Shown here: positions 49,450 through 61,053 of the stretch, piece after piece
Position numbering within the stretch: the stretch's first letter is position 1
Layout of the letters: each line of letters opens with the position of its first letter
Program-made: the position numbers and the translations under genes
From: Boswellia sacra
Taxonomy: Eukaryota > Streptophyta > Magnoliopsida > Sapindales > Burseraceae
Length of the DNA stretch: 64,000 nucleotides
Assembly (NCBI GenBank): GCA_013180625.2
Contig: SNVD02009905.1
Coordinates: 124,001 to 188,000 of the forward strand
Direction: 5' to 3'
Notes under the pieces: generated by a model
Databases searched by the model: none
What the model was told of the DNA's origin: nothing
Seen by the model: only the letters and a program-made list of their open reading frames with translations

Positions 49450-50413
49450 TCAAATTAAATTCCTTCTACGACCATATAATGCTCTAATCCCTTTTATATC
49501 ATTATCATTCAAGTCCTTGGTCTCTCCAATAGGACATATTGGGTAAATGATAGCTGCTTTATCTGAGGAATGTTGAAGCCCTAGGATATGGCCAAGCTCA
49601 CACAATGCAACAGTTTGCATGTCAAAGGCACCTAGGACTGTCCCAAACCTCCAATTTTCATCTGCATCGAAATGAAACCTCCCATCGGTTAGGGCAAATG
49701 CATGAGCCAAAATGTTAAACGGGCCATAAAAGACACCCCGTTGCTATGATCACGTATCTGGAAACTGATCATGATATAAGCTTTATGATAGTCTGACAAT
49801 AGGAGATACTGATACGTGAAAGTTGTAAGACCACTCCATCTTTTAAAAGCATTACGAACAAATTCTTTAAAAATCTTTGTGTTGTTTCGGGATCAAGAAA
49901 TGCACAAGTGATAGTCAATTTGCTCCTTGGCCATCTAGGATTTCCTGGAAAGAATGCAAAATGCGTGTGAAAGTTACTAGAACTCGCGGAGACGTTATAA
50001 CCAGTTGATCGCATCGCTTTCGCGCCCTTTATAATATCTGGCGTACCACAACGAGGCATCAACATTGTTGCCAATATTGTTTTGAAATCAATCACTCCTA
50101 TGGGCTTCAGATTGAAGTTTATTTGGTAAGTTTGATGGCAGACTCTAAGTTTTCATCAAAGTAATCATCACGATCATGAGCATGATCATGATCGTGATCA
50201 TAAAGATGGAGCTGATCATCTCGGAGGTGTTTTTTTAGTGCTTGCAGGCCTTTAAATTTGTCACCATTTTGAAATCCCTGGAATTGCTTAAAGAACTTTA
50301 ACGTGGATACTCTTGTCATGAATTGATGCTGTAGAGACTGGATGTAATTAGAGGAATTGGAGCAGAAAGAAAGAAGTGATCAATGCACAGAGAGCAAACG
50401 TTGTGCGTCTCAT
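49450..50413 (-). pseudogene. Matrix metalloproteinase pseudogene, copy d
   Basis: The ATG at 50413 is kept, but codon 22 is TAA inside the signal peptide. Frames 50319-50119, 50095-49769 and 49710-49450 are out of phase with one another (frameshifts near 50110, 49870 and 49735). The first zinc ligand is lost: the site reads CELGHILGLQH instead of HELGH, and the Met-turn Met is Ile (IIYP). The cysteine switch PRCG is retained. The His/Asp-rich propeptide loop is expanded (about 50150-50200). The TATA box upstream is conserved. Neither full-length protein nor catalysis is possible. Confidence 0.9.
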
Positions 50414-51930
50414 AACTTCCAAATTGAATAAGTAATATAGAAATGAATTAAGTTGAAGTGTAGCTCAGGATAGTGAAGTTGCTCTCCCAAATTCTCAATT
50501 AAGCTTATTTTTATAGGGTTATTACGAGATTCCGAAATCAATACTATATACGTATATTTTTTCATAATAGTAATTAGATAATTTTCTAGGATTAATTTTA
50601 TCATTTGATTATTAACAAATCAGCAAGTTTACCATTAAAATTTTTAAGAATACTACTTTTGGATACAGATTCAAGCTAATCATCTTTTATACATTTTTTA
50701 ACACCTCACTATATTTTAAATTATATATTCAAGATTTCTGTATTCTTTATTTTTTCAAATAAAAAAATTATTTACGAATTTTAAACTGACTCTTTTTTAC
50801 TTCCTTCTTTCGTTCTTTTTCACTCACCCTTGATCGCCTCTACAACTCCAACAACCGGTCATCAAATTAATTTAGAAGAATTCTTTCACAGGTGGAACAC
50901 TAATTACGTAAAATTAAAAATGATGATTTCCAGGAGAATCAATTGCTGTAATTTTAATCAAATGTATATCTAAATTTCAAAACCCATTGATCCAAATATG
51001 TACGTACAAGTTCTCTCGTAGTGTTTTTGGTTGCAAAATCTTTAAATGATTTCTCAACATTGCTCTTCTTGGAGAGCTCACAAAAAAATTTAAATGTAAT
51101 TAAGAACTATTTATTTGTAAATACCAAAAAGTTGAAGGTGAGATATATGAAATTCCTTCATTACTACAAGAATTTTGGTCTTATATGTCACTTCCCTTTA
51201 TGAGTTATATGTTGGTTTTAAAAAATAATTGTCATATATCCAAAGTCATACCCGCTATTTCATTTACTTGTCACTCTCCCATTTTCCCTAAATTACAAAA
51301 ATGCCACTCATATATATTAACTTAACTTCTACCTTTTTTTTGCATTTTGGTTACCCTAGCCGTCACACTTCCCTCCCTCCCTCACTCTTGTCACTCTCAT
51401 CCCCCTCTCATCTCCCTTGTCTTAACACTCATGCTCATCTCCCTTACTCTCATCTGCTGCAGATGAGACATCGTCTCTCGTCTCTTCGATGTTTGCTAGT
51501 GGATCGTCAATGAACGCATCTGGTGGCTTGAACTTATCTTCATCATCTCATCTTCTCTTCTTATTATCATCAACGAAAGCTGTAAGTAAGTAATCTGAAC
51601 TGTAATCAGTCAGTACATGTGTATCGGGTTTTCGATCTCGTGTTTCATTGTTTGATGATTTTTTCCTTTTTCGGCCTTTTACTGATATGGTCTAGTGCAT
51701 GTTTTTGTTTTTTTTATCATTCTTGATCTCTCTCAATCTTTCTAATTAATTAATCATTCTTAATCTACAAAATATGGTCATATTAATCATTTGGAAGTGA
51801 ATTTCATCTTTAAGGGTTATCATTTCAAATCTTTTAAAAAATCTTGTTTTTCGGTGGGGAGAGGGGTTTTTTTTTTTGGGGGGGGGGGGGGGGGAGGAGT
51901 TGGGGTGCTGGGTGGGTTGGATGTGGGGGA
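50414..51930. other. 5' flank of MMP copy d and G-rich target of the Copia element
   Basis: 50440-51140 is module flank, homologous to the 5' flanks of copies a and b. At 51165 an ACTACAAGAATTTTGG word resembles CACTA-transposon termini. A CT-rich, 5'UTR-like stretch (about 51360-51470) leads into a short open frame from an ATG at about 51489 to a GTAAGT-like donor near 51585; this could be a first exon, but I see no domain. 51851-51930 is strongly G-rich with a run of 17 G (51878-51894). Confidence 0.4.
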
Positions 51931-52817
51931 TGTTGGTGTTAACGTAAAACATGTGACATGCACATGTTCAAATTTTGGTTAACTTGTAATAAAAGTAAGA
52001 AAAAGTATTTTATTCCTATTTTACTGTTTCTAGATAATTATTATAGGAAGTATTTTGATTCACATTAAATATCTCTCTTGATCAGGATAATATCCTAATC
52101 AAAATAGGAAGATACTAAATATATCATTATTACTTTAGGAGATTAACTATAAAACATTTCCTATTTTGTTTTATCCTAATCCTAATGTGATCTTGATTGA
52201 GATCTTTACAGGACTTTTAGGAAGATTGTGTCAAGACCTCTCAATATATATTGGTGTATGAAAAAGTCGGTAGAAGGGATTGAAGTGAGAGAGTCTTTTT
52301 GCGCAAGAGAGGTTGTTGATTACGACATTCCATGACTTTGTAAGAGACAAGCTTTGACGCAAAGGAATTTCTTTATATCTTTGATTTATTGAGTCTTTGT
52401 TTTCATGTATAAGAGTTAAAATCGCACATGAGTTGTTGATCAAGTCTGAGAGAGTTAGAAAACACTTAGGGAAACTTGAGGATTAAGTGTTTATGTAATT
52501 CATTACCAGACATCGGGTGTTATGTATAACTTAACAGCGTTCTGTTAAGTTTTCTGTGACAGAGAGTGAGCAGTGTCACTAGTGTTTAGGATCTTTGTAA
52601 AGATTTTGTTTGTCAAAGATTAGGTCTGTGTGTGAGAGTGAGTCAGCACTGTAAAAGATCCTAAAGATTGAACAAACAAAAGCATAGTGATTTGCAGCTC
52701 TATAGCTATCCGTGGACGTAGGTTTTTACAACCGAACCACGTAAAAATCCTTCTGTGTTGATTTACATTACAGTTGACTGTGTTGTTATTTGTAACTGCA
52801 TACCTCCAGAACTTTCA
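51931..52817 (+). repeat. 5' LTR of the SIRE-type Copia element
   Basis: 887 bp, TG...CA. A TATA-like AATATATATTGG lies near 52243. The end carries ACGTAGGTTTTTACAACCGA and CCACGTAAAAATCC blocks shared with the solo LTR at 6589-7308. Confidence 0.93.
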
Positions 52818-52896
52818 ATTGGTATCAGAGCAGGTTCACTGATAGACAAGTGAAGAAAAGGATCAAGTTGATCTGGAAGGATAGAGTTTATTCGAA

Positions 52897-54611
52897 ATGG
52901 AGGATCTGGAATGTAACCACTTATTCTCGATGACTGTAATTACCCATATTGGAAAGTGAGAATGATGATGTATATCAAGTCTCTTGATGATAGGGCATGG
53001 ACGAGTGTACTTAAGGGATGGACACCGCCAACAAAGCTAAATGCCTTTGGTAATGCTGAACCAAAGCCAGAGGACGAATGGTCTGATGAAGAATACCGAC
53101 GATCCAGTTGGAACTCCAAGGCTCTCAATGCAATCTTTGCTGCAGTAGACTTAAACAACTTCGAACAGATTTCTAGATGCAATATAGCCAAAGAAGCATG
53201 GGACATACTTGAGGTAAAACATGAATGTACTGCATCTGTTAAAAGATCTAAACTAATGAGGTTAAATTCTCAATTTAAAAATCTGATGATGCATGAAGAT
53301 GAATCAATTTTCGATTTTTACTCCAAGATATGTCACATTACAAACTCAGCATATATGCTTGGCAAAAATTTTACTGATGCAGAAGTTGTTAGTAAAATAA
53401 TTAGGTTTGTCCCAGACAAATTTCAACCTAAAATTTCAGCTCTTGAAGAAGTTAAAAACACTGATGAAATGAGAGTTGATGAATTGATTGGCATTCTCCA
53501 AAACTTTGAAATAAATCAAAGTACTCAGAAACAAAAAGGTAAAAGCATTGCATTTAATGTGAAAGCTGAAAAATCTGAAGAGGAATGTAGTGATGAGCTT
53601 GATGAAATTGATGCTAAACAAATTGCTTTTCTAACAAAAAATTATGTCAAGTTTATGAAAAGAAATTTCAGGAAAAAGTATCAAGGAAAGCCATCAAACT
53701 CAAGTGAAGAAAAGTTCAGAAAATTCAGCAAGGAGAATGATAAAAAGAAAGCTAAACAACCTGAAAAGAAAGGGCAGATTCAGTGTTATGAATGTTCTGG
53801 TTATGGGCATATTCAATCTGAATGTGCCAATCTTAAGAAGAAAAACAAAGGCATGACAGCAACATGGAGTGATGAATCAGAATCGGAGTCAGAAGACCAA
53901 TATTGTATAATTAATCTTGTTGCATTTACTGCATCTGCAGCAGATAAAGGAAAGGTTGTTATGTCAGACATAACAGAAGACTGTCAAGATAGTGTTGATC
54001 ATTCAGATGAAGAAGATGGACTAGAATATTATGAAGAGTTGCAAGAAACTTACAATGCACTCTATGGTGAATGGCTGAGCCAGAAAGAAGAAATCAACGC
54101 CTTGAAGAGAGAGATTGAAGTTCTGAAATGTGAAAAAGCTTATGTTGAAAATCACATCATTGAGCTTGAGACTGTTTTGACAGACAAAACAGCATATATT
54201 GAGAAAATCATAACAGAACTGGCTGATAGCAAGATGTGTGTTGATCAGCTTAAAATTGGAGCAGCCAAACTTGATCAAGTTTTGAATCTCGGAAGAGACA
54301 ACTCTAACAAACATGGATTGGGTTACACAGAAGGAAACATTGCATCTTCATCCAAAACAGTCTTTGTGAAAGCTTCAACATCAGGTAAGAGTTTTGAACC
54401 TAATTCTGTAAAGTCAAGTCCGAATTCCAAAAGCATTGAAGAGTATGTTTCTCCATTGAGTTCTTTCGGATCCAGCCCTGAAAAGGTAATGAAATTTATT
54501 CCTATTTGTTATTTTTGTGATAAAAAGGGACATATTAGGCCTAGATGCTTTAAATTGTTGAATATTTTACACAAAAGATCAAAAAAATTTAAACTGTTAC
54601 CAAAATCATAA
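52897..54611 (+). pseudogene. Copia gag region with zinc knuckles
   Basis: A gag-like ATG lies at about 52897, followed by a +1 frame break near 52925; the long open frame then runs 52956-54611. Seen: the Copia gag capsid region (WTSVLKGWTPPT, KEAWDILEVKHE), a nucleocapsid CCHC knuckle CYECSGYGHIQSEC (about 53784-53825), a long Glu/Lys-rich coiled-coil segment (about 54020-54260) and a second knuckle CYFCDKKGHIRPRC (about 54508-54549). The frame ends at TAA (54609-54611), after which the same frame continues into protease. Gag packages element RNA in virus-like particles in the cytoplasm. Broken, not functional as it stands. Confidence 0.85.
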
Positions 54612-57600
54612 CAGCAGTGGGTTAAGAAAGACAAAACAGTATGTCATGTTGCCTTTACTGCACTTAATCATGCATCTAATGATTTGTGGAATTTTGACAG
54701 CGGATGTTCCAGGCACATGACTGGAAATAAATTGTTTATAACAGATTTTAAAGCATGCAGGGATGGAAATGTCACCTTTGGAGATGGAGCAATAAGTAAG
54801 ATCATTGGTAAAAAAACTTTGAATGTCAAAGGCCTACCCAATTTTAGAAATGTCCTTTTAGTGGAAGACTTAAAAGCTAATCTTATTAGCATTAGTCAGA
54901 TTTGTGATGAAAAATATACTGTTAACTTTACACAAAACAAATGCATGGTCTTAGATAATTTTGTTGAATGCATTCTAGAAGGTAATAGATCTTTGGATAA
55001 TTGTTATCTAATAGAAATGGCATTTCATGCTAGGGTTTCAGATTTAGAATTGTGGCATCAAAAATTAGGACACATAAATTTCAAAGACTTGGTTAAATTA
55101 ACTAAGTTAGGTGCTGTAAGAGGAGTTTTTAAACTTGATGACAAAATTGATAAAATTTGTGGACCATGTCAAATGGGAAAACAAATTAGAAGTTCACACA
55201 AATCAAATCCACATCTTAGCACTTCTAAGATACTTGATTTGCTTCACATGGATCTTATGGGTCCTATGCAAATTGAAAGCATTACAGATAAGAGATATAT
55301 ATTTGTTTGTGTGGCTGATTTTTCTAGATTTACTTGGGTTGATTTCATTAAAGAAAAATCTGACACTTTTGATGCTTTCAGGAACCTTTGTGTTAAGGTT
55401 GAAAATAAGCAAAATAGGAACATCGGAAGAATTATGAGAATAAGAAGTGATCATGGCAAGGAGTTTGAAAATGTTAGCTATGCTGACTTTTGCAACTATC
55501 ATGGAATTGATCATGAATTTTCAGCTCCTAAAACCCCTGAACAGAATGGTATTGTAGAGAGGAAGAATAGAACTCTTCAAGAGATGGAAAGAGTAATGCT
55601 CAATAGCAAGAAGTTGACCAAGAGGCTATGGGCTGAATCAATAAGCATTGCTTGCTATATTTCAAATAGAGTTTTTCTTAGACCTGGCACTAACCAGTCA
55701 CCTTATGAAATCTTGAAAAGAAAAAAACCTAATTTGAAATATTTTCATGTCTTTGGTTGTAGGTGTTACATCTTAAACGATAGAGAACTGTTAGAAAAAT
55801 TGGATCCAAGGAGTGATGAAGGAGTCTTTGTGGAATATGCACAAAACAGTAAAGCTTTTCGAGTTTACAATCTGAGAACTGAGGCAGTCATGGAATCTGC
55901 AAATGTAGTATTTGATGACTTTGATGATTATGCAAAATACTTACAAGAGAAAAGCATAACCAGCTTCACAGAAGATGCAAAAAAATCAGATCCAGACAGC
56001 AATAAAAAGGAAGATGCTATTATGAAAGACGAAACAGCGGCTGTTACATCCGATGTAACAGTAACATCTGACAACTCAGATTTGAACAAAAATTCAATTC
56101 AGAATGACGATGAAAGAAAAGATCCACCCACATGGATCCAAAAGGCACATCCAACAAGTTCTATCATTGGAACACTAGATGGCATGATGAAAACCCTGAG
56201 CAAGGTAAGAAATCAGGTAAGGTTTGCATGTTATGTTTCTTTAGTTGAGCCAAAAAATGTGAAAGAAGCCTTAAAAGAAGAGGTGTGGATTCAAGCTATG
56301 CAAGATAAACTTAATCAGTTTAAAAGGAATGAAGTACGGGAATTAGTTCCTAGGCCAAGTGATACAAATGTCATTGGAACTAAATGGATTTTCAAAAATA
56401 AAACTGATGAAAGTGGACAAGTAGTTAGAAATAAAGCTAGGCTAGTTGCACAAGGTTACACACAAGTTGAAGGCATAGACTTTGAAGAAACCTTTGCACC
56501 AGTAGCTAGACTTGAGTCAATCAGATTACTACTTGCAATTGCTTGTTTGCTTGATTTTAAACTGTACCAAATGGATGTTAAAACTGCATTTTTAAATGGC
56601 TATCTCAATGAAGAAGCTTTTGTTGGACAGCCTAAAGGATTTGAAGATCCTAAACATCCAGATTTTGTGTACAAATTGCACAAAGCTTTATATGGTTTAA
56701 AACAAGCTCCTAGAACTTGGTATGAAAGGTTGACAAATTTTTTAATCAATAGAGGTTATAAAAGAGGCAGCAATGATAAGACCGTGTTTATCAAACATGC
56801 ATCAAACTATTTTATTGTTACTCAAATATATGTTGATGACATTGTTTTTGGATCAACTAACAAAAGTAAAATTAATGAGTTTGTTAAGTTGATGCAGGAA
56901 GAGTTTGAGATGAGCATAGTAGGAGAATTAAATTTCTTTCTTGGATTGCAGGTTAAGCAAATGAATGATGTGATATTCATATCTCAATCAAAATATGCCA
57001 ACAATCTAGTAAAGAAATTTGGACTTGAGAATGCAAAACCAATGAAAACTCCTATCAGTACTAATCTGAAACTTTCAAAAGATAATGTAGGGAAAGAAGT
57101 TAATGCAAGCTTATACCAAAGCATTATTGGCAGCCTACTTTACCTCACAGCAAGCAGACCGGATTTGAGCTTTAGTGTAGGACTTTGTGCAAGGTTTCAA
57201 GCAAATACAAAAGAATCACATCTTGCAGCAGTAAAGAGAATCATCATGTATGTTCATGGAACATGTGATTATGGAATATGGTTTTCTAAAGATACAAATG
57301 ATTGTCTTACAGGGTTCAATGATGCAGATTGGATAGGAAATGCAGATGACAGAAAAAGCACTTCAGGAGGTTGTTTTTAACTTGGTACTAACTTAGTTTC
57401 ATCGCACAGCAAGAAGCAAAATTCAATTTCTTTATCTACAGTTGAAGCCGAACACATAGCAGTAGGGAGTTGTTGTACACAACTGTTATGGATGAAGCAA
57501 ATGTTGAGTGATTGTGGTATTGAACAGAATCCCATTACTGTGTTTTGTGATAATACTAGTGCTATAAATATTTTCAAAAATCCTGTTCAACATTCTATAA

Positions 57601-57776
57601 CAAAACACATTGATATTAGATACCATTTTATAAGGAAACTAGTAGAATCTAAGATGATACACATTGAGCATATCTCCATAGATAAACAATTGGCTGACAT
57701 GTTCACTAAGGCATTGGACACAACAAGGTTTGAAAATCTAAGAAAAGTCTTAGGTATCTGTCAGTTATATGAATGA
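54612..57776 (+). pseudogene. Copia pol region: protease, integrase, reverse transcriptase, RNase H
   Basis: This is the continuation of the gag frame. Protease motif DSGCSRHM at about 54696-54720. Integrase: HHCC zinc site ([15 protein letters not shown]) at about 55054-55180, then catalytic-core Asp (DLMGP, about 55250), Asp (RSDHGKEF) and Glu ([11 protein letters not shown]). Reverse transcriptase: [19 protein letters not shown], the YVDDIVFGS active site (about 56830) and [10 protein letters not shown]. RNase [15 protein letters not shown] and, after a TAA at 57378-57380, CDNTSAINIFKNP, KHIDIRYHF and LADMFTKAL to the terminal stop at 57774-57776. The in-frame TAA within RNase H separates its two parts. 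Apart from that stop and the one before protease, the 1000-plus codons are open, so decay is modest. Confidence 0.92.
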
Positions 57777-58600
57777 ACACAGTATTCTATTATGTTATTA
57801 ATATCTGGAGTATCATAAGTTTCCTTCTAAATTAGCATGTTTTGAGTTGTGACATAAAAATTGTGTGAATAATTAAATACTGGTTTAATAATGAAAAATA
57901 CAGGGAGGGCTACCAGTATATGATGTGTGAAAGCCATCCATTGAGAGTAACTTCATTGTATTTAGGAAATATAGTGAGGTTACCCACTCAAATGGAAAAG
58001 GGCTACCTCTATACATGTGTGAAAGCTACTGTATTATTTAACAAATTTATATTGAGACTAAATTTTATGTGTGTAAGAAGCATACTCAAGTTGTTCACTC
58101 AATATATTCAAAATAAGCTTTAATGTGTGAATCTCTCAAACCCAAAATTATGCTTTTTAGAATGAGAAATATGATAATTCAGATATTACTGTTATGATAT
58201 GGATAATTGTGTTCTGTTACATTTTTTATAACACTGTCCTATGTGCTTATCCTAAAAATTAAGCCGCTTGTGTGTCTATGTGTCAAATTTTTGCCATGTC
58301 AGCATTGTTAAATTGAGAGGGAGAAGTATCAATGGCGGGAATCCTTTTTCTATCAGTATTCCTGAGTTGAATTTAATTCAAATTTGAATTGAAATGTTTT
58401 GAAGGGAGTTATTAAACAGTTTTTGGAAAGGAAAGTCATTAATTAATTCTTTGGTGAAAATAAAAAATTTCCTAAAAATCGGCCTAGTATATATAACAAA
58501 TAGTTTGTGGACTTCTCCTGTTCATGTAATCCCTCTTCCACAGTTGCTTCCCTGTCTCGCATCTCTCTATTTCTGTTCTAAAAATTTTTGCAGTTTAGAA
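57777..58600 (+). other. Spacer between pol and the extra ORF of the Copia element
   Basis: AT-rich non-coding spacer. A GAGAGGGAGAAG purine patch lies near 58314. It might hold a splice acceptor or internal promoter for the downstream ORF, but none is demonstrable. Confidence 0.4.
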
Positions 58601-60540
58601 ACCCTAGCTATGGTCTTCAAACTCAACAGCCAGTGCTTCTTCTCTAAGCGGCTCCAGTCATGATAGTAGTAACAGTAGCCAGTCACCTCCTACGCAACAC
58701 AGACAAGCAAAGACAGCAGTTGATCCAGCCATGAGCGAGGATGAACAAATACCAGTGAAGATGATCAAAGAAAAGATCAAGCCAAAATACAACAAATTTC
58801 TCACGGTTGAAATCAAACAGAAGTTTGACAAGATAACTTCACAGAGGAAGCTTCAGTTAGAAAGACCTGTGAAACTCTCGGACTTCAACTCCTATGGTGT
58901 CAGTGAGATGATTGAGTCCGATTACTGGACTTGAACGGTATCAAATTTTCTTCCTCCTGTTAAAACCTTGATTCAGGAATTCTATGCTAACATTTCAAGC
59001 ACCATTGATGATCCTAAGAGTGTTCATTATCATAGAGTCTATTATCGGGGGAAGTTTGTGAAATTCTCCCCCAATGTCATAAACGCTTTTATGGACATTC
59101 CAATAGGAAGCATGCCTTCTCTAGATGAAGAGTTTAACATGGCTGAAATAATCAAGGAAGTTACTGGTCGAACAGATATCGAATGGAAACCCAGAGATGG
59201 TCTTGACTAGAAATATCTTAGGAAGAAATACCGAGTGTTACACAAAATCGCCCAATTTAATTGGTTCCCTTCTTCCCATCAAAATCAGGTTCGGGAAGAT
59301 AGAATGAAACTCCTCTTTTGTCTAGGAACTAATAGGCCAGTAAATTTTGGACTGTTAGCTTATAGAACAATTGTTAAAATTGGTTCCTATCACTCGGATT
59401 ACTACCTGCTTGTGTTCCCCTGTCTGATACAAGGCATACTTGCTCAGAATAACATTCCTGTAATTTCTAATGAACAAATCAAGGTTCTGTCTAAGTCAAT
59501 TACCAAGGGTTTCCTTTAACGATTGCATGATCAAACTGATCTACCTGCACATGAGCCTAAACCCACAAGAGTCAGGAAGAATCAATTGAAATTTGTTGAG
59601 GAAAAACTTGAATTAATCAATGCTGCTTTGACAAAAATTATGTAGGATTTAAAGGACATTAAATATAAACAATCTGTGCTAGAAAATCTGTTTCTCAGAC
59701 AGCCTCAGTCCACAGCACCACACTCCATGGCATTTGAACCGAAACCGGAACCTAAACCTGTGGTTCTAGAAACACTAGCAACTGACATACCAGACACCAT
59801 TGAACCACAATCTGAGAAAACAGCTCCAAGCCCATCAAGTCTAGCTGCACAGCTTGCTATTAAGAAAGACAAAACAATAGCACAGAAGCCAAAAGAAAAA
59901 GTCAAACAAGGCTTCTGTCAAGGGAAGTATCCGAAAGGGAAAGAAGAAACTAAAAATGGTGAAGAAATCATCTGGTCAGAAGAAGCAGAAATCAGAAAAA
60001 TCAGCTCCCACTTTGCAAGATGAATCTGATTCAGATGAACCAACAAAAACAGATTCCGAAATGAAACAGCCTTCACCACTTGCTGAGAAAGAATCCTTGG
60101 ACATTCCTAAACCTGCAGCAGCTGAAGAAGAACCTCATCCACCATCACCCCCTCTGCCAGCACATGAGTCACCATTTTCATCTTTCTAACCGCCTGCTCA
60201 AACCACTGAAACAAATGCAGAAAAAATTGAGAGGGAGATACGCAGAGTAGTTGCTGAAGTTACTACTACCTCCTCGGATACAACTGAAGCTCCTTCTGCA
60301 CCAACAACACCAATTGTAACTCTGACAGAACAAGATCCCTCTGATTAGCCAACCTCTACCCCTAAGCGTCGGGTTAAACATGTGGCTCGCAAATCTGTCA
60401 AACTCCCTGGCAGCTCTACCTCACCACCTGTCAAATGTCTCCCAGACTCGGTTAGATTTTGGCCACTTGTGCTGAAATCAAGGCGAAGAAGATCATATCG
60501 AGGGGGAGGAGATCAAGGGGGAGAATTTAACTTGGCTTGA
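58600..60540 (+). pseudogene. Extra 3' ORF of the SIRE-type element (env-like position), broken
   Basis: SIRE/Maximus elements typically carry an additional ORF between pol and the 3' LTR, sometimes called env-like. Its first part here (about 58731-59519) resembles the plant-transposon-associated domain with the recognisable pattern QEFYANI, YYRGKFVKFSP and FMDIP; the second part (about 59676-60540) is low complexity, rich in Pro, Glu, Lys and Ser. The frame is the same from 58731 to about 60023 but has stops at 58932-58934, 59208-59210, 59517-59519 and 59643-59645, then a frameshift before 59956 and more stops. No transmembrane or fusion features are evident in the surviving parts. The role of this ORF family is unknown. 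Confidence 0.75.
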
Positions 60541-60697
60541 CTGGCTTTCTATTTGCTCTGAACTACTTAATTTTATTCTGTTTGTTCTAAACTACTTTCA
60601 TTTGCTGTCATTTTTTTTCTTATTCTCTCTGCTTACTAATTTTGTTTTTATGTTACTTGTTTCTCAAAAGGAATAAGTAAGAAGTAAGGGGGAGAAT
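60501..60697 (+). repeat. Repeated polypurine-tract-like motifs upstream of the 3' LTR
   Basis: AGGGGGAGGAG (60501-60511), AAGGGGGAGAA (60516-60526) and AAGGGGGAGAAT (60686-60697) repeat the core of the true polypurine tract AAAAAGGGGGAGAT (61040-61053). Multiple PPT-like copies are a known trait of SIRE-lineage elements. Confidence 0.7.
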
Positions 60698-61053
60698 GAC
60701 TTATCTTTTATATGTTGTGAGCGCTTGAATGGTTTGCTGCATTGTGATAATCTGCGTTAGTAAATTAACTGAATGTTGTAGATGATTTTGCGTGCAGCTA
60801 TGTTTAATATATATTCATTTGTTCTGCAGACTTTGAGTGTACGAGTGAAACTTCACTTTGTACTCTGTTCAGTCATATATCTTGTGACATTGTGTTGTTA
60901 TGTGAGTCACAACAGTTTTCTGATTATTTCTTTGCATGAGATATTTGTCGATCTTATGATTGTTGATACCTTTCAGTGATACGTAACTGATCATGTGTTG
61001 TTCTTAGAAACAGTTAAAGTGCTTTCATCACAAGTTGCTAAAAAGGGGGAGAT
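60541..61053 (+). other. Pre-LTR spacer with final polypurine tract
   Basis: AT-rich non-coding part of the Copia element ending with the polypurine tract that primes plus-strand synthesis. The frame at 60782-60979 has no domain. Confidence 0.6.

Noticed and set aside
58314..58660. Possible independent gene between Copia pol and the extra ORF
   Set aside because: Lies inside the retrotransposon between its LTRs and has no domain; treated as leader of the extra ORF.
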